Translations under genes and position numbers: made by a program
The notes under the pieces: generated by a model
The model's input: only the letters and a program-made list of their open reading frames with translations
Database searches by the model: none
Told to the model about the DNA's origin: nothing
Assembly (NCBI GenBank): GCA_001632435.1
Contig: KV423965.1
Coordinates: 85,905-149,904, forward strand
Direction of reading: 5' to 3'
DNA: 64,000 nt
From: Calocera cornea HHB12733
Taxonomy: Eukaryota; Basidiomycota; Dacrymycetes; Dacrymycetales; Dacrymycetaceae
In this document: piece after piece, positions 47,309-58,806 of the stretch
Position numbering within the stretch: the first letter of the stretch is position 1
How the letters are laid out: each line of letters opens with the position of its first letter

Positions 47309-49639
47309 ATGGCTGAGCTCACAAGGCCCATCACTAGGAGCCTTGCCAGTCGACTAGGAGGTATTCCCGACTTAACCCACGACTATCTAGTGGACCGGGT
47401 CGCGCACCGCACCTCGACCAGTCATCCAAATCATGCCAACATAATTCACGCCAGTACTCCGTCAGTGGACGAGTCGGAACAATCACCCCATCTGTCTTCG
47501 GACGATCATGAGTCGCACTTCACTGGGGTTCAACAACGCCCATTCCTCAGATCACCGCGAGCTGGTCCATCCGGTCAAGATGAAGTCGATCCTTCTTTCC
47601 ATCAACCGGCCCAGTACAGCCCACCACGTCCAGATTCGCTGTTCACCCTCGGATCCAGTCAAGAGGAGGAGGAGGATCTTCTTCCATTAGAGGATATATC
47701 AGATGATTCGTGGGAAGAAGAAGGCTTAGATCAAGAGGTGCCGGAAGGGGATGGCGCTCGTGAAGCAGCGGAGAGGCAGGTAGAGCTGCCCGACATCCGC
47801 CCATCTGGCGGCACTTATGTGACTACCAATCAGTATGCACTGTGATAACTTTATCCCCTAACCGCATTTTTGACACTGCCGCAGACTTCTGCACTCTCTC
47901 GCACTTGAGTGTGAGCGTCGGCTTCGGCTTCAGCGCCATGAAGAATACGCGACAACCAGTGAATCCTTCGCCGCTCGCTATCAGGCTTCGACTCCTGACA
48001 ATGCTCCACCCAGTCTCGACCATCCTCCAAGCATCCCAAATGGCGACAGCTCGATTGCGGACGAACTTGAGGACCGAGTCAACTCGATATTCAATCCCAC
48101 ACCTAACGCCTCACCTTCACCCACTGTGAATGGGCTCGTTGCAAGCAGCAGGCAGAACCTTTCCTCCGAGAGAAACGGCTCACCGCAAGGCACCTCACAA
48201 TCACAACCTTCGGTGCCCACACCCCGTCACTCATCCAGGTCCAGGGTCTTGGCTGCGGACTCAGAGGCGTCACAGGAGCGCCCCACTAGAGGTATGTTGA
48301 ACAATTTCTCACCCCATTATTAGGTGCTCAAGGCTCTACAGGGAAATACTGTTCAGTCTTCCTGATCCTGTTCGAGGCTAATTCGAAAGACGGTGTCGTC
48401 TATGCAAGGGCCAGGATCCTGAAAGAAGACATGCCCGATAATGCGCCTGCGGCCGCCCTCGTTCCTCGGTTGTTTCTGCCTTCCGCCGATGTGAATCAGC
48501 ACCAGCTGTCCCAATTCTTGGCTCGTCGATTTCAGTTTTTCCACCTAGCGACCGCTCAAGTACCCTCTACTCGGAGGTGGAATCCGGACGCCTGGCACTC
48601 GCAACCTGGACATCAGAGGATTGGCTTGATGAACGAGGTCGCGAATGGGCTGCCTCTACCTAACATTGTGTTGCACCCGATGGAGCACGGACATATCATC
48701 ACCCGCAACTTCATGAGACGGCTTCCGACGTCCATCCCTCGTACTCTATTCGAGGGTATCGTCTATGTGTTCTATCTAGTCAATACTTCCCGCACCCATC
48801 AAGCGGGAATCACTCTCCCGCGTGCGTGGCCTCCAACTCCAGAGCGAACACCTTCTCCCATCAGTCCAATCTCAGCGCAACCTCACCGGGGGGACGATGC
48901 CACCGACTACCTAACAAGTGTCCCGGAGACGCCGTCAGGGGCTCGCGCAATCACTCATCACCGTGATGAGGCGCCAGCCCTCCCAGGCCGGCGCCGGCCA
49001 AATGGTCAATCGAATCAAGAGTTGATTCGCGACCCCGACTTTACCTTCATAAGAACGTTCCTGGAGCTGCGGTTCCAGCACATCCACCGGGCGCTGGACG
49101 GATCTGAAGAAGGGAACTTATACATGGCTCCTACCTGCATTGCATGGTTCGTTGAACGTACTCAGCTCTTCCTGGAGGCCGCAGCCACCTTGGGAATGCC
49201 CTCTGCACTCGAAGGCGATACGTATTCAGTACCGTCTCCTCAAGGCTGGAATGGCATCATTACTGCAGATCACCTTGCAAGCTGGTTTTCCGAACACCGG
49301 CGAGGCGGCAGCGGTAACCGCCGAACGTATACGAACCATCGTGGGACCGTAGCTCGACTCATGAGATTTTGGAACCATCGGCGAGTATGGTATCTCAGTC
49401 AGCGACAAGTTTGGGACTCGCCCGAGAACAGTACTGTGGAAGGACGCGCAAAGTTGGAGACGACGGGTGTTATTGGGTACAGTGTCGCGCGCACGGCCGC
49501 TGAGCGTGCAGGTGTATGTGAAGGCACTCCGGGCAACGTTATCATAACGGGTGCATGTAGTTGGAGACCTGCGAGAGTTGAAACGGCACTCGTGCGACTC
49601 TTTCCTGAATACAGTCGGCAGGCAGCTAGGCGAGTATGA
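47309..49639 (+). CDS. Unknown 748 aa protein of the integrase block
   Basis: Three exons (47309-47832, 47885-48291, 48324-49639) join in frame. The first half is disordered and acidic, with a Glu-rich patch (SSQEEEEDLLPLEDISDD) and Ser/Pro-rich linkers. Two compact regions follow: one starting near YCSVFLILFEANS with LSQFLARRFQFFHLATA, and a C-terminal one from FIRTFLELRFQHIHRAL to the end, with several Trp and Arg residues (WNHRRVWYL, ITGACSWRPARVETA). I recognise no family. The size, disorder and position between the HECT-like gene and the integrase would suit an accessory protein of a mobile element, but that is inference. No signal peptide or membrane helix. Confidence 0.7.
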
Positions 49640-50012
49640 TCACAGCCGGACGCCTGGGAGCAATTCCCATTTCATATGCCATCATTGCCGATGTGTACAT
49701 AGTTCTGCCTTTCACTTATGTCGTTCGTCGTTACCGGTCCCCACTTTTTTCAGAATGTTATGATCATGTGTCGCTTCCCTCGTCTATTATCGAGGCAACA
49801 TTCAGCTATTGTCTCAGACATTCAGCTACGGCCATTCAGCTACGGCCTCTCAAGCTGGAGGACAAAGTGCTTCGCCATGCAGTCGTAGTACCGTATGCAT
49901 TCACGCACGTGGAGACGGTGAATCTACATAGAATGGCATTAAATGATAGAGAACCTCTCGATGCCAGCTCATCAGGCAGGCTATGTACATCGACGGGCGA
50001 GGGCGCAGCGCG
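49640..50012. other. Short intergenic with ATTCAGCTA repeats
   Basis: 373 bp between convergent genes. ATTCAGCTA occurs at 49800, 49820 and 49834; the last two form a perfect 14 bp tandem (ATTCAGCTACGGCC twice, 49820-49847). This is the inverse complement of the core in the 44.8-45.1 kb array. Confidence 0.65.
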
Positions 50013-50928
50013 CTACAAGACCCTTTTCACTGTCTGGATCTTTTGCTTCAGCGCATCGATCTCCCCTTGCTGGCGGGTCATTGTTGCCTCCAACTCATCA
50101 AACTTGCGCTGAACCCAATCAGTATCCATTTCTGCCGCTTCGTCACTGCCGTCATTCATGCCAGTGATCAGCGGCAATAAGTCTTCGAGTCTAAGCTGAA
50201 TAGTGCGGGATCTGCTTCTCTGTAGATGAATCGGCTTGTCAGCATGCGAGAGATCTTGTTTCATCATCTTCGTACCTTCGTTCGCTTGCGAATTGCACCA
50301 CGCGTGGCGTTATTCCCGTGGGTCACAGAAGGACCAGCGACCGGCCGGCGACCATCACGCGTGTTGTAGATCCTGTCTGATACGGAGAAACGACCCAACT
50401 CCTGTGGCGCTGGCCCGTGAACTGTATGCTGTATATTATCTTCCTGGTGGGAGGCGGCCAGTTGGCTCTTATCGTGGGAGGCGTTCTCCAAAGGCTGTGC
50501 GGGAAGGACATGAGCGGATCAGCCAGATCCACGTCCGATTGATCCTTCTCACCGTCTCCGCCGTTCCCATCTCCGTTTCATCTTCATCCCCGCCGTCGAT
50601 GTAGTTCATCCAGTCTCTTTCTGTCCAGCTATCCCAGATCTGTCGCACGTGTTAGTGCATACAGCCTCGATCTGTCTCCATTGGCGCAGCCGGCACCTTT
50701 TCGCCCTGATATTCGGCGACGGGATCAGTCGGGGGACCTTGTCCATCTTCGGTTGATCCTTCTCACCTTCGTCACCTTTCCCAGCGCGCGTTCTTCTCCC
50801 TGATGCCCGTCAATCACGCGTTCCCCCGTCGAAGGGGACGCCTTCTGTCACACGACTAGGGTGTCGGCGCATATAGTTGACGTGTGTTCCATTGGGGCGC
50901 GACGCACCTCATTCGACGGACGGCTCAT
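50013..50928 (-). CDS. Small multi-exon coiled-coil protein, about 203 aa
   Basis: Built from the 3' side with confidence: the last exon encodes an acidic linker and a C-terminal coiled coil (FDELEATMTRQQGEIDALKQ), joined through phase-0 introns to an exon PLENASHDKSQ to RKRTK and to one starting IWDSWTERDWMNYIDGGDED. Upstream, a 9 nt microexon (GEK) and two short exons reaching ATG 50928 keep the frame but are less certain. Two introns begin with near-identical sequence (GTGAGAAGGATCAA), hinting at an internal duplication. No known domain; basic patch RKRTKRSRSR may bind nucleic acid or act as a nuclear signal. Divergent from the integrase gene, 339 bp apart. Confidence 0.5.
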
Positions 50929-51267
50929 GGTCGCGGCAACGCTGGGTTCATTCTCCTTATGAGAAGGATTGCCGGATGGTTCTGGAGTAGAAGGCGGTAA
51001 CATCGGATGAGGTCGTTGTCAATCGATGATCGTGGCCCAGGCACTGCATGTGGGAGGGCAGCGGCGCTTTTATGGGCGTCGGAATGAGTGATTGCTTCCG
51101 GCCGCGCGTGCCGGGATGCAGAAGGGATGACGGCGCGGACTCACTGCGCAATGGCCCATACATAATTGATGGGCCCCAGTGGAGTCAGTCGGCCAGTACC
51201 TAGTATTGTACTGTTCCCATTCTGTGTGCTTCAAATCACAACTCTTGTCCCCTTTCAGTCCTCGAAA
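50929..51267. promoter_or_regulatory. Shared promoter region of the coiled-coil and integrase genes
   Basis: 339 bp between divergent start codons (50928 minus and 51268 plus). Pyrimidine-rich sequence precedes the integrase ATG; no firm TATA. Confidence 0.5.
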
Positions 51268-52982
51268 ATGGCGTCTGTACATGCATCGCCTCTCCTCGAC
51301 CATAATGAAGTGACTGCGCTTGCCGCTTTGGAGCAGTACGAGCGGCTGGAGCAGATCGTCGTTCTCGCTGTACGTGTTGACGCAGGGGATCAGATTGCCT
51401 TAGAACGAGTACGCTGTCAAGTCATTGCCTTCTGGGAGAATGTTCGACCTGTAAGCAGTATCTTCTTTCTTCCTCCTTGGGTTGGCTTGATTGAACCTCC
51501 CTTGCTTAGTTATTCCGCCTCTTATCTGCTCAGACTGCATCGGTCGTCCAAGGCAATCTTCAAGATATGCTTGTGCAACTAGACCATGCGATGGTACGCG
51601 CGCTCGATAACATCCCAAGATCAATTCCACAAGTCCTCAAGAAGATATCTAAATCCACATCTGGACGACCGCGCTTTTCGATCGATCCTGTCATTCTTGA
51701 CTCTCTGTCGCGATGGACGGGGAACGCAGGTGCAGCTCGTGCGCTTGGCGTGTCAGCGCGGACTATACGTCGACACTTGTTGGAGGAAGGACTGCGGCAG
51801 CCGGGTTTACCGCCATGTAATGCGGTTAGCGACTCCGATGGGCTTGTAGAGGTGCGCTGGGCTGGACGCCGTCCAGCCCCTCTCGCGCTGTCTGACGACG
51901 AGTTGGACCATATTGCTCTACAGTGGCGCACGGACTTTCCAGACAATGGGTTTCGAATTTTCAATGGCTATCTTACGAGTCTTGGCCTCTATGTACCTCT
52001 GCAGAGACAGAAGGACGCCTTACGACGGATCGACCTGGTGCCACGCACGTTCGATCGCACTGCCATCCCTCGCCGGCCGTATAAGGTCGCCGGCCCAAAT
52101 TCCCTCTGGCACCATGATGGCCAGCATGGTTGCGTCAGATGGAAGATGTTTATCCATGCCTTCATTGACGGATTCTCTCGCTGTGTTCTCGCCATACGTG
52201 TCAGCACGAACAATAGGGCCGATACGGTCGCCAACGTCTTTCATTCTGCTCGTCAACTGTTCGGCGTTCCGTCCCGTGTTCGCGGTGACCATGGAGGAGA
52301 GAACGTTCGTGTCGCAGAATGGATGCTTCAGCATCGTGGCCCTCATCGTGGCTCCTACATTTGGGGTCGCTCAGTACACAATACACGCATCGAGCGCCTA
52401 TGGGTCGATGTCACCAACTCATTTGGTCGCAAATGGTCAAACTTCTTCTACAGTCTTGAGACCAATCACGGTCTTAATCCTCTTAACGATGATCACATCT
52501 GGCTCTTACAATGGCTCTTCCTCTCCGATATGAACAACGATGCGCTCACATTCCAGAATCAATGGAACTACCATACCCTCGCGTTGGACGGTCGAAATCA
52601 GCGACCGGTGGTGCTTTTCCTCGTCGGCTGCATCCAGCTTGGCGCAAGAGGGATCGATTTGCAGACCCAAGATGACGAAGAATATGGACGAGATCCACCA
52701 GGCTTCGGAGTTGAGCATGATCGCGGGCCGGCACAGTCACAAGACAACGATCTCTCCAACTCCGGCTTCGGAGAAGTCCTGGACACCGGGTATGATAATG
52801 GAGATCAGATACCTTCTCGGCTAAATGTTGTTGACCCGGTACCGTCAATATGTCCCCTCCGACCTGAGCAGCTACGCGTGCTGTCCGAGGCTTTGGAGGG
52901 TCAGTTCACCTCAACGAACTCCATCACGCTCACCGAAAGGTGGAGACGTGGTATTTCCATTTGTGCCCGGTTTAACAGGTAG
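51268..52982 (+). CDS. DDE integrase-type transposase
   Basis: Two exons, 51268-51450 and 51534-52982, join in phase 0 to 543 aa. Residues after SGRPRF form a helix-turn-helix (ARALGVSARTIRRHL). The catalytic core follows the retroviral-integrase-like order: Asp in LWHHDGQH, Asp in RGDHGGENV, and Glu in RIERLWVDV, with FIDGFSRCVLAIRVSTNNRA between the first two. This is the rve-type integrase core found as single-copy or repeated genes in animals and basidiomycetes and presumed to move DNA. The catalytic residues and reading frame are intact. The C-terminus is acidic and disordered. It likely defines the mobile element that includes neighbours at 40-51 kb, though no ends were found. Confidence 0.88.
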
Positions 52983-53760
52983 CTTCCACGAGTAGGGTCA
53001 GCCATATACCTGGTACAGACACGGCTATGTGATTCATTGATGTACATTCGTAGAGACAGATATGCGATTCATTTACTGCACCGAGATACGGTAATCATAA
53101 TTAGTTACTCGCTCTTGACTGGCACTGCTCTGGATAACATCATTTGCCCTCACCTTTCATGCATAGCGGAATGATTCTGCTATGGCCCTCTAAGGTCTTC
53201 GTTGATGTTGTGAAGTGCTCTGCTTCCCACTATGCCTGCTTGAGTGGTGTACCTGAAAGATACCGCTCTGAGTCGTTCTCTTAGTCTCCTTGTACCCACA
53301 TCTCCTCGCGGAATAGAGTCCTCTCCTGTCCATTAAATTGACTGGACGACACGTCACTTACGGTGGCCGGACTCGTGAGGAGCCCGAAGTAGGCAATCCG
53401 CCACACAAGTCCGTCGGAATTGCGGCATCTCGGCAAGCCGCGCATCTAGGGAGCTGTCCGCCGGACGCGCCCCTTTTTGGCCATCAGGTGCAGCGACCTA
53501 CCTTCTCAGAACACGCCTCCCCTCAACGCGACCAAGCTGCTTCCTATCGGGTCAATCTACGTGCGGCGCAGGCGACATCGAACAGCTCATCTGCGTTCCT
53601 ATACAAGCAAGGAACGCTGCTGTTGCGCACGTGATTGACATATACTGTACACACCGACTTCTTGTACCTTCGCCCGCGTCGCGTCTGCCTCTGTGGCGGT
53701 GCCTGTCAATCCTTCTACCCTGAACTGGCCTCTCGTCATTTCGTTTCCCAAGACCCTTAC
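52983..53760. other. Intergenic, right flank of the integrase gene
   Basis: No gene supported. CGATTCATT/GATTCATTGA-like pairs near 53.03-53.08 kb are too short to call as element ends. AGTGTATATTC-like TATA sequence (ATATACTGTACA) lies near 53640. Confidence 0.4.
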
Positions 53761-55543
53761 ATGGCGAACTCGGCGCGTGCGACTGGCACCTCGGTCAATA
53801 TGGAACCTGCGAAACTCTCCTCTGTTGCTGTACCTATAGCCCGAGCAAACCGGCTCCTTGAAATGCTCGTCGGAACGAGCGCCAAGGTGAGTGTTTTGAG
53901 TGGCGAACGAAGTATATATTGACCGCCAAATTATTCGCAGGACCGCCTGGCTCAGCTGAAGTCTCTGGGAGCCGCTTCAGAAGACTCTTTCTTGAGCAAA
54001 GCCTGGTCTGTCTTCCTCGAAGGGCCCATCACACAGTTCGACAAACTGTAATGAATGAATTACTCCTTTGCCTTCCTCATACTAATACAGCGTCCTAGTT
54101 TTCTTACGATCGATACCGACAACCCGGATACAGCTGCAGATACCCTTCGGACGACCCGAGCCGGGACGGACTCCGTCGTACTTGATGGTGTTCCGTTCCG
54201 ACAGAAGGATAAGGAGTCTAAGAAGCGGATCCGCAAGGAAGCTCGCGCTTCGGGGTCTTCCCCAGCGCTACTGGACCTTTACGAACACGTAGAGAGAGAC
54301 GTGCTCGGCGCTGCCCAGAGGATGTCTCACATCTACGAAGTGTTGGGTAAGTATGATGTCGCATCCACTTATGCCGTTCGCTTACGCCATCGTATCCCAG
54401 TTTCCTACCACTTCGACGGATCGCCCCTCCTCCATGTCGTCGATGTCCTCGAATCTCTGGTCGTGACGGTCTGCAATGCGAAGCAGTTGTCACCGTCGGC
54501 TGGTTATCGCACCAAGATGGAACCACGGATGTGGTTCGCTGCTGCTGTTACCGATAAGGACCGGAAGATCGTCAGCCTCGGAGAGTTGCTCGGAAACTTG
54601 GAACCAGATTCGGAAGCGCCTGCGAGAATATCTTTCTGCGGAACTGCAGCCGCGCCGGGCAAGACGACGGATCAGCACGACCGAGACTTGAAGGACGCCG
54701 TCCGAGCTCTGCACAGTGAAGAGCTCGCGAGAGTAATTGGTGCCGACGAGGTCCAATTCATCAAAGAGGCTGTCAAGGACTTGATCAGCTTCTCTTTGCG
54801 TCACGAGCCATACAACGGCATCCACGACCTCTCAGCTCAGAAGGACAACGGCGTCGGCACGTGTGCGGAGTTCAAGACCTTCCTCGGGTGGGTCTAATCT
54901 TCATATATTATTGGACGTGACTGACTTGACTATCAGCCTGGCAATTTGGCTTGCGAGAGGGGGAAACGTCACGCACTGGAAAGAATGTACAGTGTGGTTT
55001 ATGTGTGTCGATGTCCAGATTGTGGACCACCTCTATATGCTTGCAGACAAGACGAAGGGCGACGCGGCCGCGGTACATCACGAGGCGATCAACTGCGTAT
55101 GCACCCACGGGGTGGCCATGTGCCTCGTCTGCCGTTTGACGCTCTCGTGCCTTTGCTGGAAGTATCCTGCCTTATTACAAGTCAACATTCTCCACTGGGA
55201 TCACCGCCAACAAGGTTACGTTCGACCATGGCTGTTCGAGCGGAGCGAGTTGGTCGCATATCTTGCGAAGTGGAGACCCCGGGTGACTGAGCAGTCAGAT
55301 GTCGGTGATCACGACCATCCAATGCGTGGCAAAGGAGAAGCTCAAGATATCGAGGATCGCCCAGCCGCAGAACGCGGAGAAGAGACAGGAGCGGTGGCGG
55401 CAGCAGGGGGCACAGAGGACACAGGAGCGGTGGCGGCAGTGAGAGGCACAGAGGACACAGGAGCGGGGGATGCGGCGGCTCAGAGGAAGCTGAGGAAAAA
55501 AATGATGAATGCTGAGAGAAGGAAAAAGGTCCAGAGAGAATGA
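53761..55543 (+). CDS. Unknown 542 aa protein
   Basis: Four exons (53761-53886, 53941-54047, 54099-54887, 54937-55543) join in frame. The N-terminus (MANSARATGTSVNM) leads to a helical region, a basic KDKESKKRIRKEAR patch, and an alpha/beta-looking core. The C-terminal part has a Cys-rich stretch (CVCTHGVAMCLVCRL), then HWDHRQQGYVRPWLFERSEL, and ends with a 12-residue repeat (GAVAAAGGTEDT, two and a half copies) and a very basic tail. I know of no function. Similar proteins seem plausible as agaricomycete-specific hypotheticals. The frame through the Cys-rich stretch is the one forced by the donor at 54888; another frame there is also open, so an extra intron is possible. Confidence 0.65.
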
Positions 55544-55578
55544 CTGGGATAGATATGTACATGATTTGCAGCGGCGGT

Positions 55579-57775
55579 TCATAAGGTGTCCGGTCGGCTC
55601 GGCCTTTGGAAGCCGAACCTACGCAAGGCAGCGTCCTTTCCCTTGGCAGTGTCGAATTGTAGATTGCTTTCATCCAGTGCTCGCGCCAAATCGACATGAA
55701 GCTGGTCTCCGTCTAAAGTGCAGCACGGATCATCGTCCATATCGTCCGGATGGCCAAGTTTCTCGCCAGGGAACACGGTGTACGTTTGGACGGCCCATTC
55801 ATCGACTCCGTCACCTTCTTCTATACGGTAGAGAAGGTCATACCCTTCGAACCCAATAGCGGCGAACACGACGTTTGCCGTCGGGGCGTACGCCACGGGC
55901 CATGGGAATCCGGGAACCCGCAGTCCCTTCACCAAGGCTTCGAAACCGCCTCTGGCGAAGCTGAAAAATTGTGGGTAGACGTAAGCGATGTTCACTTCAC
56001 AATCCTCTGGGAAGCGGTCCACGGTAAACGAGCCTGGGGAGGGCATTCCACGGCGGAGGGAGGCGCGTGGATACTGTCTCATAGCATTTGCCCATTTCTT
56101 ATTGGGATTTCTAATCAGTATATGGCATATATGTGAACTAAATGCAACACGCACCACGACAAGCTTGATATCCGCACTGTCAAGGTCTTCCACACTCTTC
56201 GTAGCCCATGGGGGACCTGACGGTTCACCAAGAGGCTCCGTGGAGATCCGTGCTAAACGTTGAGGAGCGCCTCCACGACTTGCATCTTTGGACGTATCAT
56301 CGTGTCTTCGTTGGCTGGCGTCGATCGTCGCCGCGAGCTTCTTCGTTGTAAGTAGGTAAACCGCAACGGAAAATCTTTGCGCGATCAAAAGCTCGTCGGC
56401 ATTGCAGGCCGCAATGACGTCGCAATGAAGAAGGTCGCTATCACTGACTATCGGCTCGGCCGGAACGGCAGCAGTAGATGCTTCGCCCTCGCTGCCGGTG
56501 AGTTGCAGCTGCGGGCTTCAAAAGACGTGACTGTTCCCGAATGATGATGAACGCGTTGCACTTTCAACGCTATGCTGCACCCAGACAACGCGTCGATTGT
56601 AGCGATCAATATTCAAGGCTGAAATATACTGGTCCTGTGCGATCGCCTCTTGCCAGATTGGTTTGAGGAGATATCGTTCATCCTCAGTCGCGGTTTCAGA
56701 GAGGTCATAAGCGACGACGCCGTGTGCGTTTCTCGCCGCGATGATGCCGAGTGTTGAGGTCGCCGTAGCTGTGAGTGTCGTCGGAGATAGAGGCGACAAT
56801 GCCACAGACCACACCTTGTGAGCGACCTGCAGTGGAAATGAGGTCACAGGTTCGAGGATTTGCGGTTCCGCCTCGAGTGCTGCTGCTGCTGTGTTGATTG
56901 CGGCCACAGACAACACAGACACCATCCGGGAACTGGCGACGATTAAGCGGTCTCCGAAAAAGTCGGCGGCAAGAACCGCGTCCTACACCAACGGTTTAAC
57001 CTCTATGAAAGGAGAAGATGTGGATGACACGCACCTCTAGCTCAAATTGCAGGTTCGTGTATCTCCGAGTTGACCAGTCGTAAGCATACAAGTCCACATC
57101 GCCATCGTATATGCCGTGAATGGACCATGTCCCATTGTAAGCCATCGTCGCTGCGACTTTGTTTCGCGTGCCGGTACATGTAAGTCCGGTGGAGTCCAGC
57201 TCAAGCCTGTAAGACACGGGGTCCTGCGGAATAACGCCATAGCTGCTCTCGAGTGTCCGGTCCGAAATAACATCCTCGTAAGTGACGATGAAGCTCACAG
57301 CTCCAGAATCAGACGCGAAAACAGCACCAGAACAAGCCGCGTAGCCCACCCGGTCGCCTTCGTCGGGTCGCCAACGAGATATCTCATGGAGCGACTGATT
57401 TTCGAGGGATGTATGGATTAGCGTTACGTTCCCGTCCGACGTGGCCCGAGCCAAGTACTTGTCCACAGGCTGGCTCCAAGTAATCTGCCCCGCGGGTGGT
57501 GGTGGAACACGGAGAAGGTCGAAGATACGTTCTGATGTAGGCTCGACCGCCGCAAAACTGGGGTCGTGGGTATGTGATTCTCGTATGTCGGGTGTAGAAA
57601 GCGAAGTAGAAGCCGTCAAAGGCGGTAGATCATCTTCAGAGTATGCCCGGTCTCTTTGAGGGTGGTTCAAGGGAGACAGATGGAGGCGTGCTCTCTTGTG
57701 CTTTCGACCTACGGCGTAATGCCCCTTGATAGTTTCATGTCGAGATCGCTTCGACACCGAACGAGTTGCTGACAT
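55579..57775 (-). CDS. Beta-propeller-like unknown protein
   Basis: The first exon (57775-57035, 247 codons, MSATRSVSKRSRHETIKGHY) joins in phase 0 to an exon starting at 56982 (DAVLAADFFGDRLIVASS). A later exon spanning about 56470-56170 and a last one from about 56110 to the stop at 55579 belong to the same gene, but the join near 56520 is unresolved: the straight frame meets a stop there, and the obvious donors give a too-short or odd intron. Short repeated strand patterns (VWSVALSPLS, HGVVAYDLSE, ISALNIDRYNRRVVWV) suggest a WD40-like propeller. Function unknown. Convergent with the gene ending at 55543. Confidence 0.6.
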
Positions 57776-58806
57776 TCTGCCTCGTTATCTAATTGGCGAT
57801 CGCCGGCTTGCTAGTAGCCTCCTTGGAGAACGTATGCGACGCCCGGGCGACCGTGAGAGATGAGGGTTTCTGAGACGAGGGGCAGCAGGTGGACAGCTCT
57901 CTCTGTGTGCTCCGCGGTTGTCCGTGAGGGGCTTCGGAACCAGACACGGGCGCGTCAGCGGTGGAGTGGCCATATCATAGGAGCTCAGGCGGGCTCAAAT
58001 TGCTTTGGTTCTTACATTTGCTTCCGTACACGCACCACTCGGCCGAACCTGAGCCGCTTCTGAGACGCTGCTTACTAATGGAGCTAGGCGATCGCCGCGC
58101 GCGATGAATAGCAGAAACATTCCGCTATTCCCCTAAACTGGGCAGCGATGAGAAAATCTCATTAATGTCCGCCTGCGCCCATCGTGCCACAACGGACTAC
58201 CTGTCGCCGCGAGACGAATAGCGGAAACATTCCGCTATTCAGTGAACTCGGCACCAATGAGAAGATCTCATCAATCTCTGCCCGCATCCACTCATTATGC
58301 TCATACGGATTACCTATCGCGGCGCGACGAATACAACAGCTGACACGTTGCGCTATTCACCTGGTCAGTAATGGATGCGTTGCTGTTTATGAATATCAAT
58401 GCATGCGGACTCGCAACATAGGATAAATTAGACATTCAGGAAGCGCTCCTCTCACACACAGGGAAAATTGCTTCCTCAGACTGACTATTGTCGGAAGCAG
58501 GAATCACGAGCCCTCGAACTGAACAGATTTCCTGTGGAGACAGTTATTGCTTTCGGGCAGCACGAGCGGTCGATACAGGAGGATGTCCGGGTGGTGAGAT
58601 CAACCTGGATGCAGCTGGTGTCAGTGTAGACCGCGCCCAGAGACGGCAAATTGTAAGGCACTGAATCAGCTTGGAATATCGCACACGGGGACAGCATGAG
58701 TACTCATAGTCACGCACCTGCGGAGCGCGATTATGAGCTAGTCGAGAGTTTCCAACTTGGAATCAAATGTAATAACCCTCTTGTTTGTGTATACCTGCAC
58801 TTGGGG
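57776..58806. other. Intergenic with hairpin-bearing tandem repeats
   Basis: Contains the roughly 113 bp repeats at 58081-58356. The 58.4-58.8 kb part has nothing supported. Confidence 0.5.
58081..58356 (+). repeat. Two full and one partial 113 bp tandem repeats with hairpins
   Basis: Units begin near 58081, 58194 and 58307. Each of the first two has GAATAGCGGAA-like sequence, ACA, then TTCCGCTATTC: in unit 2 (58216-58240) a perfect 11 bp stem with a 3 nt loop, in unit 1 (58106-58130) one mismatch. A second small palindrome (ATGAGA..TCTCAT) sits about 30 bp further in both. The third unit keeps the start and GCGCTATTC but has lost the stem. Confidence 0.8.
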
